The notes under the pieces are model-generated. The model saw only the letters and a list, made by a program, of their open reading frames with translations, searched no databases and was not told the origin of the DNA. Both the position numbers and the translations under genes were made by a program. From Hippasteria phrygiana (taxonomy: Eukaryota > Echinodermata > Asteroidea > Valvatida > Goniasteridae): a stretch of DNA of 64,000 bases. Below, piece by piece: positions 39,170 to 51,899 of the stretch. Where the stretch lies: positions 1,364,001 to 1,428,000 of the forward strand of contig JAZGUH010000326.1 of the NCBI GenBank assembly GCA_037893225.1, written 5' to 3'. The number at the start of each line of letters is the position of its first letter. Positions within the stretch are counted from its first letter, which is position 1.

Positions 39170-42100
39170 ATGAAATATAAACCAAAAACAGTAATTTTGA
39201 CATGTATGGATAGCTTAGATCTGGCGCTACATGTTGCAATTATCGGCGGCTTCTTAGAGTTAAAACTTGTGGAGAAAATTCAAACCTCGCAATGTTTATT
39301 TTCTTTCCGGCCAACATCTGTGTACATATTACCGTCTATTTATTGCTCCATGCATGTCAAATTCCCTAGGGTATGGACTTGCTTTATTCATTCATAATTG
39401 CATGAAATATCAACCAAATGCAGTAATTTTGACATGTATGGATAGCTTAGATCTGGCGCTACATGTTGCAATCATCGGCGGCTTCTTAGAGTTAAAACTT
39501 GTGGAGAAAATTCAAACCTCGCAATGTTTATTTTCTTTCCGGCCAACATCTGTGTACATGTTACCGTCTATTTATTGCTCCATGCATGTCTAATTCCCTA
39601 GGGTATGACTTGCTTTACTCATTCATAATTGCATGAAATATAAACCAAATACAGTAATTTTGACATGTATGGATAGCGTAGATCTGGCGCTACATGTTGC
39701 AATTATCGGCGGCTTCTTAGAGTTAAAACTTGTGGAGAAAATTCAAACCTCGCAATGTTTATTTTCTTTCCGGCCAACATCTGTGTACATATTACCGTCT
39801 ATTTATTGCTCCATGCATGTCAAATTCCCTGGGGTATGGACTTGCTTTATTCATTCATAATTGCATGAAATATCAACCAAATGCAGTAATTTTGACATGT
39901 ATGGATAGCTTAGATCTGGCGCTACATGTTGTAATTATCGGCGGCTTCTTAGAGTTAAAACTTGTGGAGAAAATTCAAACCTCGCAATGTTTATTTTCTT
40001 TCCGGCCAACATCTGTGTACATATTACCGTCTATTTATTGCTCCATGCATGTCAAATTCCCTAGGGTATGGACTTGCTTTATTCATTCATAATTGCATGA
40101 AATATCAACCAAATGCAGTAATTTTGTCATGTATGGATAGCTTAGATCTGGCGCTACATGTTGCAATCATCGGCGGCTTCTTAGAGTTAAAACTTGTGGA
40201 GAAAATTCAAACCTCGCAATGTTTATTTTCTTTCCGGCCAACATCTGTGTACATATTACCGTCTATTTATTGCTCCATGCATGTCAAATTCCCTAGGGTA
40301 TGGACTTGCTTTATTCATTCATAATTGCATGAAATATCAACCAAATGCAGTAATTTTGACATGTATGGATAGCTTAGATCTGGCGCTACATGTTGCAATC
40401 ATCGGCGGCTTCTTAGAGTTAAAACTTGTGGAGAAAATTCAAACCTCGCAATGTTTATTTTCTTTCCGGCCAACATCTGTGTACATGTTACCGTCTATTT
40501 ATTGCTCCATGCATGTCAAATTCCCTAGGTATGACTTGCTTTACTCATTCATAATTGCATGAAATATAAACCAAATACAGTAATTTTGACATGTATGGAT
40601 AGCTTAGATCTGGCGCTACATGTTGCAATTATCGGCGGCTTATTAGAGTTAAAACTTGTGGAGAAAATTCAAACCTCGCAATGTTTATTTTCTTTCCGGC
40701 CAACATCTGTGTACCTGTTACCGTCTATTTATTGCTCCATGCATGTCAAATTCCCTGGGGTATGGACTTGCTTTACTCATTCATAATTGCATGAAATATC
40801 AACCAAATGCAGTAATTTTGACATGTATGGATAGCTTAGATCTGGCGCTACATGTTGCAATCATCGGCGGCTTCTTAGAGTTAAAACTTGTGGAGAAAAT
40901 TCAAACCTCGCAATGTTTATTTTCTTTCCGGCCAACATCTGTGTACATGTTACCGTCTATTTATTGCTCCATGCATGTCAAATTCCCTGGGGTATGACTT
41001 GCTTTACTCATTCATAATTGCATGAAATATAAACCAAATGCAGTAATTTTGACATGTATGGATAGCTTAGATCTGGCGCTACATGTTGCAATCATCGGCG
41101 GCTTCTTAGAGTTAAAACTTGTGGAGAAAATTCAAACCTCGCAATGTTTATTTTCTTTCCGGCCAACATCTGTGTACATGTTACCGTCTATTTATTGCTC
41201 CATGCATGTCAAATTCCCTGGGGTATGGACTTGCTTTACTCATTCATAATTGCATGAAATATCAACCAAATACAGTAATTTTGACATGTATGGATAGCTT
41301 AGATCTGGCGCTACATGTTGCAATTATCGGCGGCTTCTTAGAGTTAACACTTTTGGAGAAAATTCAAACCTCGCAATGTTTATTTTCTTTTCGGCCAACA
41401 TCTGTGTACATATTACCGTCTATTTATTGCTCCATGCATGTCAAATTCCCTGGGGTATGGACTTGCTTTATTCATTCATAATTGCATGAAATATCAACCA
41501 AATGCAGTAATTTTGACATGTATGGATAGCTTAGATCTGGCGCTACATGTTGTAATTATCGGCGGCTTCTTAGAGTTAACACTTGTGGAGAAAATTCAAA
41601 CCTCGCAATGTTTATTTTCTTTCCGGCCAACATCTGTGTACATATTACCGTCTATTTATTGCTCCATGCATGTCAAATTCCCTGGGGTATGGACTTGCTT
41701 TATTCATTCATAATTGCATGAAATATCAACCAAATGCAGTAATTTTGACATGTATGGATAGCTTAGATCTGGCGCTACATGTTGCAATCATCGGCGGCTT
41801 CTTAGAGTTAAAACTTGTGGAGAAAATTCAAACCTCGCAATGTTTATTTTCTTTCCGGCCAACATCTGTGTACATGTTACCGTCTATTTATTGCTCCATG
41901 CATGTCAAATTCCCTAGGTATGACTTGCTTTACTCATTCATAATTGCATGAAATATAAACCAAATACAGTAATTTTGACATGTATGGATAGCTTAGATCT
42001 GGCGCTACATGTTGCAATTATCGGCGGCTTCTTAGAGTTAAAACTTGTGGAGAAAATTCAAACCTCGCAATGTTTATTTTCTTTCCGGCCAACATCTGTG

Positions 42101-42179
42101 TACCTGTTACCGTCTATTTATTGCTCCATGCATGTCAAATTCCCTGGGGTATGGACTTGCTTTACTCATTCATAATTGC
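39170..42179. repeat. Bridge of 13 monomers between middle and right domains
   Basis: Thirteen monomers (3010 bp) mix types in an order seen nowhere to the left. Private or rare forms are GTCTAATTCC (near 39590), AGCGTAGATC (near 39678), TTGTCATG (40127 region) and the unit at 39865, the only one seen with T68 together with A95. The last six units (40791-42179, including CTTTTGGAG near 41352) recur at 51900 and 54678, so they belong to the right-domain repertoire. Confidence 0.82.
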
Positions 42180-45100
42180 ATGAAATATAAACCAAATTCA
42201 GTAATTTTGACATGTATGGATAGCTTAGATCTGGCGCTACATGTTGCAATTATCGGCGGCTTCTTAGAGTTAACACTTGTGGAGAAAATTCAAACCTCGC
42301 AATGTTTATTTTCTTTCCGGCCAACATCTGTGTACATATTACTGTCTATTTATTGCTCCATGCATGTCAAATTCCCTAGGGTATGGACTTGCTTTATTCA
42401 TTCATAATTGCATGAAATATCAACCAAATGCAGTAATTTTGACATGTATGGATAGCTTAGATCTGGCGCTACATGTTGCAATCATCGGCGGCTTCTTAGA
42501 GTTAAAACTTGTGGAGAAAATTCAAACCTCGCAATGTTTATTTTCTTTCCGGCCAACATCTGTGTACATGTTACCGTCTATTTATTGCTCCATGCATGTC
42601 AAATTCCCTAGGGTATGACTTGCTTTACTCATTCATAATTGCATGAAATATAAACCAAATACAGTAATTTTGACATGTATGGATAGCTTAGATCTGGCGC
42701 TACATGTTGCAATCATCGGCGGCTTCTTAGAGTTAAAACTTGTGGAGAAAATTCAAACCTCGCAATGTTTATTTTCTTTTCGGCCAACATCTGTGTACAT
42801 ATTACCGTCTATTTATTGCTCCATGCATGTCAAATTCCCTGGGGTATGGACTTGCTTTATTCATTCATAATTGCATGAAATATCAACCAAATGCAGTAAT
42901 TTTGACATGTATGGATAGCTTAGATCTGGCGCTACATGTTGTAATTATCGGCGGCTTCTTAGAGTTAACACTTGTGGAGAAAATTCAAACCTCGCAATGT
43001 TTATTTTCTTTCCGGCCAACATCTGTGTACATATTACCGTCTATTTATTGCTACATGCATGTCAAATTCCCTAGGGTATGGACTTGCTTTATTCATTCAT
43101 AATTGCATGAAATATCAACCAAATGCAGTAATTTTGACATGTATGGATAGCTTAGATCTGACGCTACATGTTGCAATCATCGGCGGCTTCTTAGAGTTAA
43201 AACTTGTGGAGAAAATTCAAACCTCGCAATGTTTATTTTCTTTCCGGCCAACATCTGTGTACATGTTACCGTCTATTTATTGCTCCATGCATGTCAAATT
43301 CCCTAGGTATGACTTGCTTTACTCATTCATAATTGCATGAAATATAAACCAAATACAGTAATTTTGACATGTATGGATAGCTTAGATCTGGCGCTACATG
43401 TTGCAATTATCGGCGGCTTATTAGAGTTAAAACTTGTGGAGAAAATTCAAACCTCGCAATGTTTATTTTCTTTCCGGCCAACATCTGTGTACATGTTACC
43501 GTCTATTTATTGCTCCATGCATGTCAAATTCCCTAGGTATGACTTGCTTTACTCATTCATAATTGCATGAAATATAAACCAAATACAGTAATTTTGACAT
43601 GTATGGATAGCTTAGATCTGGCGCTACATGTTGCAATTATCGGCGGCTTATTAGAGTTAAAACTTGTGGAGAAAATTCAAACCTCGCAATGTTTATTTTC
43701 TTTCCGGCCAACATCTGTGTACCTGTTACCGTCTATTTATTGCTCCATGCATGTCAAATTCCCTGGGGTATGGACTTGCTTTACTCATTCATAATTGCAT
43801 GAAATATCAACCAAATGCAGTAATTTTGACATGTATGGATAGCTTAGATCTGGCGCTACATGTTGCAATCATCGGCGGCTTCTTAGAGTTAAAACTTGTG
43901 GAGAAAATTCAAACCTCGCAATGTTTATTTTCTTTCCGGCCAACATCTGTGTACATGTTACCGTCTATTTATTGATCCATGCATGTCAAATTCCCTGGGG
44001 TATGACTTGCTTTACTCATTCATAATTGCATGAAATATAAACCAAATGCAGTAATTTTGACATGTATGGATAGCTTAGATCTGGCGCTACATGTTGCAAT
44101 CATTGGCGGCTTCTTAGAGTTAAAACTTGTGGAGAAAATTCAAACCTCGCAATCTTTATTTTCTTTCCGGCCAACATCTGTGTACATGTTACCGTCTATT
44201 TATTGCTCCATGCATGTCAAATTCCCTGGGGTATGGACTTGCTTTACTCATTCATAATTGCATGAAATATCAACCGAATACAGTAATTTTGACATGTATG
44301 GATAGCTTAGATCTGGCGCTACATGTTGCAATTATCGGCGGCTTCTTAGAGTTAACACTTGTGGAGAAAATTCAAACCTCGCAATGTTTATTTTCTTTTC
44401 GGCCAACATCTGTGTACATATTACCGTCTATTTATTGCTCCATGCATGTCAAATTCCCTGGGGTATGGACTTGCTTTATTCATTCATAATTGCATGAAAT
44501 ATCAACCAAATGCAGTAATTTTGACATGTATGGATAGCTTAGATCTGGCGCTACATGTTGTAATTATCGGCGGCTTCTTAGAGTTAACACTTGTGGAGAA
44601 AATTCAAACCTCGCAATGTTTATTTTCTTTCCGGCCAACATCTGTGTACATATTACCGTCTATTTATTGCTCCATGCATGTCAAATTCCCTGGGGTATGG
44701 ACTTGCTTTATTCATTCATAATTGCATGAAATATAAACCAAATACAGTAATTTTGACCTGTATGGATAGCTTAGATCTGGCGCTACATGTTGCAATTATC
44801 GGCGGCTTCTTAGAGTTAAAACTTGTGGAGAAAATTCAAACCTCGCAATGTTTATTTTCTTTCCGGCCAACATCTGTGTACCTGTTACCGTCTATTTATT
44901 GCTCCATGCATGTCAAATTCCCTGGGGTATGGACTTGCTTTACTCATTCATAATTGCATGAAATATCAACCAAATTCAGTAATTTTGACATGTATGGATA
45001 GCTTAGATCTGGCGCTACATGTTGCAATTATCGGCGGCTTCTTAGAGTTAACACTTGTGGAGAAAATTCAAACCTCGCAATGTTTATTTTCTTTCCGGCC

Positions 45101-47039
45101 AACATCTGTGTACATATTACTGTCTATTTATTGCTCCATGCATGTCAAATTCCCTAGGGTATGGACTTGCTTTATTCATTCATAATTGCATGAAATATCA
45201 ACCAAATGCAGTAATTTTGACATGTATGGATAGCTTAGATCTGGCGCTACATGTTGCAATCATCGGCGGCTTCTTAGAGTTAAAACTTGTGGAGAAAATT
45301 CAAACCTCGCAATGTTTATTTTCTTTCCGGCCAACATCTGTGTACATGTTACCGTCTATTTATTGCTCCATGCATGTCAAATTCCCTAGGGTATGACTTG
45401 CTTTATTCATTCATAATTGCATGAAATATCAACCAAATGCAGTAATTTTGACATGTATGGATAGCTTAGATCTGGCGCTACATGTTGCAATCATCGGCGG
45501 CTTCTTAGAGTTAAAACTTGTGGAGAAAATTCAAACCTCGCAATGTTTATTTTCTTTCCGGCCAACATCTGTGTACATGTTACCGTCTATTTATTGCTCC
45601 ATGCATGTCAAATTCCCTAGGGTATGACTTGCTTTACTCATTCATAATTGCATGAAATATAAACCAAATACAGTAATTTTGACATGTATGGATAGCTTAG
45701 ATCTGGCGCTACATGTTGCAATCATCGGCGGCTTCTTAGAGTTAAAACTTGTGGAGAAAATTCAAACCTCGCAATGTTTATTTTCTTTCCGGCCAACATC
45801 TGTGTACATGTTACCGTCTATTTATTGCTCCATGCATGTCAAATTCCCTAGGGTATGACTTGCTTTACTCATTCATAATTGCATGAAATATAAACCAAAT
45901 ACAGTAATTTTGACATGTATGGATAGCTTAGATCTGGCGCTACATGTTGCAATCATCGGCGGCTTCTTAGAGTTAAAACTTGTGGAGAAAATTCAAACCT
46001 CGCAATGTTTATTTTCTTTCCGGCCAACATCTGTGTACATGTTACCGTCTATTTATTGCTCCATGCATGTCAAATTCCCTAGGGTATGACTTGCTTTACT
46101 CATTCATAATTGCATGAAATATAAACCAAATACAGTAATTTTGACATGTATGGATAGCTTAGATCTGGCGCTACATGTTGCAATTATCGGCGGCTTCTTA
46201 GAGTTAAAACTAGTGGAGAAAATTCAAACCTCGCAATGTTTATTTTCTTTCCGGCCAACATCTGTGTACCTGTTACCGTCTATTTATTGCTCCATGCATG
46301 TCAAATTCCCTGGGGTATGGACTTGCTTTACTCATTCATAATTGCATGAAATATCAACCAAATTCACTAATTTTGACATGTATGGATAGCTTAGATCTGG
46401 CGCTACATGTTGCAATTATCGGCGGCTTCTTAGAGTTAACACTTGTGGAGAAAATTCAAACCTCGCAATGTTTATTTTCTTTCCGGCCAACATCTGTATA
46501 CATATTACCGTCTATTTATTGCTCCATGCATGTCAAATTCCCTAGGGTATGGACTTGCTTTATTCATTCATAATTGCATGAAATATCAACCAAATGCAGT
46601 AATTTTGACATGTATGGATAGCTTAGATCTGGCGCTACATGTTGCAATCATCGGCGGCTTCTTAGAGTTAAAACTTGTGGAGAAAATTCAAACCTCGCAA
46701 TGTTTATTTTCTTTCCGGCCAACATCTGTGTACATGTTACCGTCTATTTATTGCTCCATGCATGTCAAATTCCCTAGGTATGACTTGCTTTACTCATTCA
46801 TAATTGCATGAAATATAAACCAAATACAGTAATTTTGACATGTATGGATAGCTTAGATCTGGCGCTACATGTTGCAATTATCGGCGGCTTATTAGAGTTA
46901 AAACTTGTGGAGAAAATTCAAACCTCGCAATGTTTATTTTCTTTCCGGCCAACATCTGTGTACCTGTTACCGTCTATTTATTGCTCCATGCATGTCAAAT
47001 TCCCTGGGGTATGGACTTGCTTTACTCATTCATAATTGC
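42180..47039. repeat. 21-monomer HOR block, copy 1 (4860 bp)
   Basis: These are twenty-one monomers, 12 bases short of 21 x 232. Private markers include GCTACATGC (43053 region), CTGACGC (43160), GATCCATGC (43974), CATTGGCGGC (44101), CAATCTTT (44151), CAACCGAAT (44273), GACCTGTATGG (44757), CTAGTGG (46210) and GTATACATA (46497). All are present again exactly 4860 bp later. The only difference found is C at 46367 (CACTAA) against G at 51227 (CAGTAA). Four successive 231-bp units lie at 45190-46113. Confidence 0.92.
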
Positions 47040-50000
47040 ATGAAATATAAACCAAATTCAGTAATTTTGACATGTATGGATAGCTTAGATCTGGCGCTAC
47101 ATGTTGCAATTATCGGCGGCTTCTTAGAGTTAACACTTGTGGAGAAAATTCAAACCTCGCAATGTTTATTTTCTTTCCGGCCAACATCTGTGTACATATT
47201 ACTGTCTATTTATTGCTCCATGCATGTCAAATTCCCTAGGGTATGGACTTGCTTTATTCATTCATAATTGCATGAAATATCAACCAAATGCAGTAATTTT
47301 GACATGTATGGATAGCTTAGATCTGGCGCTACATGTTGCAATCATCGGCGGCTTCTTAGAGTTAAAACTTGTGGAGAAAATTCAAACCTCGCAATGTTTA
47401 TTTTCTTTCCGGCCAACATCTGTGTACATGTTACCGTCTATTTATTGCTCCATGCATGTCAAATTCCCTAGGGTATGACTTGCTTTACTCATTCATAATT
47501 GCATGAAATATAAACCAAATACAGTAATTTTGACATGTATGGATAGCTTAGATCTGGCGCTACATGTTGCAATCATCGGCGGCTTCTTAGAGTTAAAACT
47601 TGTGGAGAAAATTCAAACCTCGCAATGTTTATTTTCTTTTCGGCCAACATCTGTGTACATATTACCGTCTATTTATTGCTCCATGCATGTCAAATTCCCT
47701 GGGGTATGGACTTGCTTTATTCATTCATAATTGCATGAAATATCAACCAAATGCAGTAATTTTGACATGTATGGATAGCTTAGATCTGGCGCTACATGTT
47801 GTAATTATCGGCGGCTTCTTAGAGTTAACACTTGTGGAGAAAATTCAAACCTCGCAATGTTTATTTTCTTTCCGGCCAACATCTGTGTACATATTACCGT
47901 CTATTTATTGCTACATGCATGTCAAATTCCCTAGGGTATGGACTTGCTTTATTCATTCATAATTGCATGAAATATCAACCAAATGCAGTAATTTTGACAT
48001 GTATGGATAGCTTAGATCTGACGCTACATGTTGCAATCATCGGCGGCTTCTTAGAGTTAAAACTTGTGGAGAAAATTCAAACCTCGCAATGTTTATTTTC
48101 TTTCCGGCCAACATCTGTGTACATGTTACCGTCTATTTATTGCTCCATGCATGTCAAATTCCCTAGGTATGACTTGCTTTACTCATTCATAATTGCATGA
48201 AATATAAACCAAATACAGTAATTTTGACATGTATGGATAGCTTAGATCTGGCGCTACATGTTGCAATTATCGGCGGCTTATTAGAGTTAAAACTTGTGGA
48301 GAAAATTCAAACCTCGCAATGTTTATTTTCTTTCCGGCCAACATCTGTGTACATGTTACCGTCTATTTATTGCTCCATGCATGTCAAATTCCCTAGGTAT
48401 GACTTGCTTTACTCATTCATAATTGCATGAAATATAAACCAAATACAGTAATTTTGACATGTATGGATAGCTTAGATCTGGCGCTACATGTTGCAATTAT
48501 CGGCGGCTTATTAGAGTTAAAACTTGTGGAGAAAATTCAAACCTCGCAATGTTTATTTTCTTTCCGGCCAACATCTGTGTACCTGTTACCGTCTATTTAT
48601 TGCTCCATGCATGTCAAATTCCCTGGGGTATGGACTTGCTTTACTCATTCATAATTGCATGAAATATCAACCAAATGCAGTAATTTTGACATGTATGGAT
48701 AGCTTAGATCTGGCGCTACATGTTGCAATCATCGGCGGCTTCTTAGAGTTAAAACTTGTGGAGAAAATTCAAACCTCGCAATGTTTATTTTCTTTCCGGC
48801 CAACATCTGTGTACATGTTACCGTCTATTTATTGATCCATGCATGTCAAATTCCCTGGGGTATGACTTGCTTTACTCATTCATAATTGCATGAAATATAA
48901 ACCAAATGCAGTAATTTTGACATGTATGGATAGCTTAGATCTGGCGCTACATGTTGCAATCATTGGCGGCTTCTTAGAGTTAAAACTTGTGGAGAAAATT
49001 CAAACCTCGCAATCTTTATTTTCTTTCCGGCCAACATCTGTGTACATGTTACCGTCTATTTATTGCTCCATGCATGTCAAATTCCCTGGGGTATGGACTT
49101 GCTTTACTCATTCATAATTGCATGAAATATCAACCGAATACAGTAATTTTGACATGTATGGATAGCTTAGATCTGGCGCTACATGTTGCAATTATCGGCG
49201 GCTTCTTAGAGTTAACACTTGTGGAGAAAATTCAAACCTCGCAATGTTTATTTTCTTTTCGGCCAACATCTGTGTACATATTACCGTCTATTTATTGCTC
49301 CATGCATGTCAAATTCCCTGGGGTATGGACTTGCTTTATTCATTCATAATTGCATGAAATATCAACCAAATGCAGTAATTTTGACATGTATGGATAGCTT
49401 AGATCTGGCGCTACATGTTGTAATTATCGGCGGCTTCTTAGAGTTAACACTTGTGGAGAAAATTCAAACCTCGCAATGTTTATTTTCTTTCCGGCCAACA
49501 TCTGTGTACATATTACCGTCTATTTATTGCTCCATGCATGTCAAATTCCCTGGGGTATGGACTTGCTTTATTCATTCATAATTGCATGAAATATAAACCA
49601 AATACAGTAATTTTGACCTGTATGGATAGCTTAGATCTGGCGCTACATGTTGCAATTATCGGCGGCTTCTTAGAGTTAAAACTTGTGGAGAAAATTCAAA
49701 CCTCGCAATGTTTATTTTCTTTCCGGCCAACATCTGTGTACCTGTTACCGTCTATTTATTGCTCCATGCATGTCAAATTCCCTGGGGTATGGACTTGCTT
49801 TACTCATTCATAATTGCATGAAATATCAACCAAATTCAGTAATTTTGACATGTATGGATAGCTTAGATCTGGCGCTACATGTTGCAATTATCGGCGGCTT
49901 CTTAGAGTTAACACTTGTGGAGAAAATTCAAACCTCGCAATGTTTATTTTCTTTCCGGCCAACATCTGTGTACATATTACTGTCTATTTATTGCTCCATG

Positions 50001-51899
50001 CATGTCAAATTCCCTAGGGTATGGACTTGCTTTATTCATTCATAATTGCATGAAATATCAACCAAATGCAGTAATTTTGACATGTATGGATAGCTTAGAT
50101 CTGGCGCTACATGTTGCAATCATCGGCGGCTTCTTAGAGTTAAAACTTGTGGAGAAAATTCAAACCTCGCAATGTTTATTTTCTTTCCGGCCAACATCTG
50201 TGTACATGTTACCGTCTATTTATTGCTCCATGCATGTCAAATTCCCTAGGGTATGACTTGCTTTATTCATTCATAATTGCATGAAATATCAACCAAATGC
50301 AGTAATTTTGACATGTATGGATAGCTTAGATCTGGCGCTACATGTTGCAATCATCGGCGGCTTCTTAGAGTTAAAACTTGTGGAGAAAATTCAAACCTCG
50401 CAATGTTTATTTTCTTTCCGGCCAACATCTGTGTACATGTTACCGTCTATTTATTGCTCCATGCATGTCAAATTCCCTAGGGTATGACTTGCTTTACTCA
50501 TTCATAATTGCATGAAATATAAACCAAATACAGTAATTTTGACATGTATGGATAGCTTAGATCTGGCGCTACATGTTGCAATCATCGGCGGCTTCTTAGA
50601 GTTAAAACTTGTGGAGAAAATTCAAACCTCGCAATGTTTATTTTCTTTCCGGCCAACATCTGTGTACATGTTACCGTCTATTTATTGCTCCATGCATGTC
50701 AAATTCCCTAGGGTATGACTTGCTTTACTCATTCATAATTGCATGAAATATAAACCAAATACAGTAATTTTGACATGTATGGATAGCTTAGATCTGGCGC
50801 TACATGTTGCAATCATCGGCGGCTTCTTAGAGTTAAAACTTGTGGAGAAAATTCAAACCTCGCAATGTTTATTTTCTTTCCGGCCAACATCTGTGTACAT
50901 GTTACCGTCTATTTATTGCTCCATGCATGTCAAATTCCCTAGGGTATGACTTGCTTTACTCATTCATAATTGCATGAAATATAAACCAAATACAGTAATT
51001 TTGACATGTATGGATAGCTTAGATCTGGCGCTACATGTTGCAATTATCGGCGGCTTCTTAGAGTTAAAACTAGTGGAGAAAATTCAAACCTCGCAATGTT
51101 TATTTTCTTTCCGGCCAACATCTGTGTACCTGTTACCGTCTATTTATTGCTCCATGCATGTCAAATTCCCTGGGGTATGGACTTGCTTTACTCATTCATA
51201 ATTGCATGAAATATCAACCAAATTCAGTAATTTTGACATGTATGGATAGCTTAGATCTGGCGCTACATGTTGCAATTATCGGCGGCTTCTTAGAGTTAAC
51301 ACTTGTGGAGAAAATTCAAACCTCGCAATGTTTATTTTCTTTCCGGCCAACATCTGTATACATATTACCGTCTATTTATTGCTCCATGCATGTCAAATTC
51401 CCTAGGGTATGGACTTGCTTTATTCATTCATAATTGCATGAAATATCAACCAAATGCAGTAATTTTGACATGTATGGATAGCTTAGATCTGGCGCTACAT
51501 GTTGCAATCATCGGCGGCTTCTTAGAGTTAAAACTTGTGGAGAAAATTCAAACCTCGCAATGTTTATTTTCTTTCCGGCCAACATCTGTGTACATGTTAC
51601 CGTCTATTTATTGCTCCATGCATGTCAAATTCCCTAGGTATGACTTGCTTTACTCATTCATAATTGCATGAAATATAAACCAAATACAGTAATTTTGACA
51701 TGTATGGATAGCTTAGATCTGGCGCTACATGTTGCAATTATCGGCGGCTTATTAGAGTTAAAACTTGTGGAGAAAATTCAAACCTCGCAATGTTTATTTT
51801 CTTTCCGGCCAACATCTGTGTACCTGTTACCGTCTATTTATTGCTCCATGCATGTCAAATTCCCTGGGGTATGGACTTGCTTTACTCATTCATAATTGC
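47040..51899. repeat. 21-monomer HOR block, copy 2 (4860 bp)
   Basis: This is a direct tandem copy of 42180-47039 with the same unit order and length classes. Similarity to the copy-1 side also runs a little to the left: 46808-47039 matches 41948-42179 except at position 84 (A against C). The next unit (51900) does not start a third copy but returns to the type seen at 40791. Confidence 0.92.
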
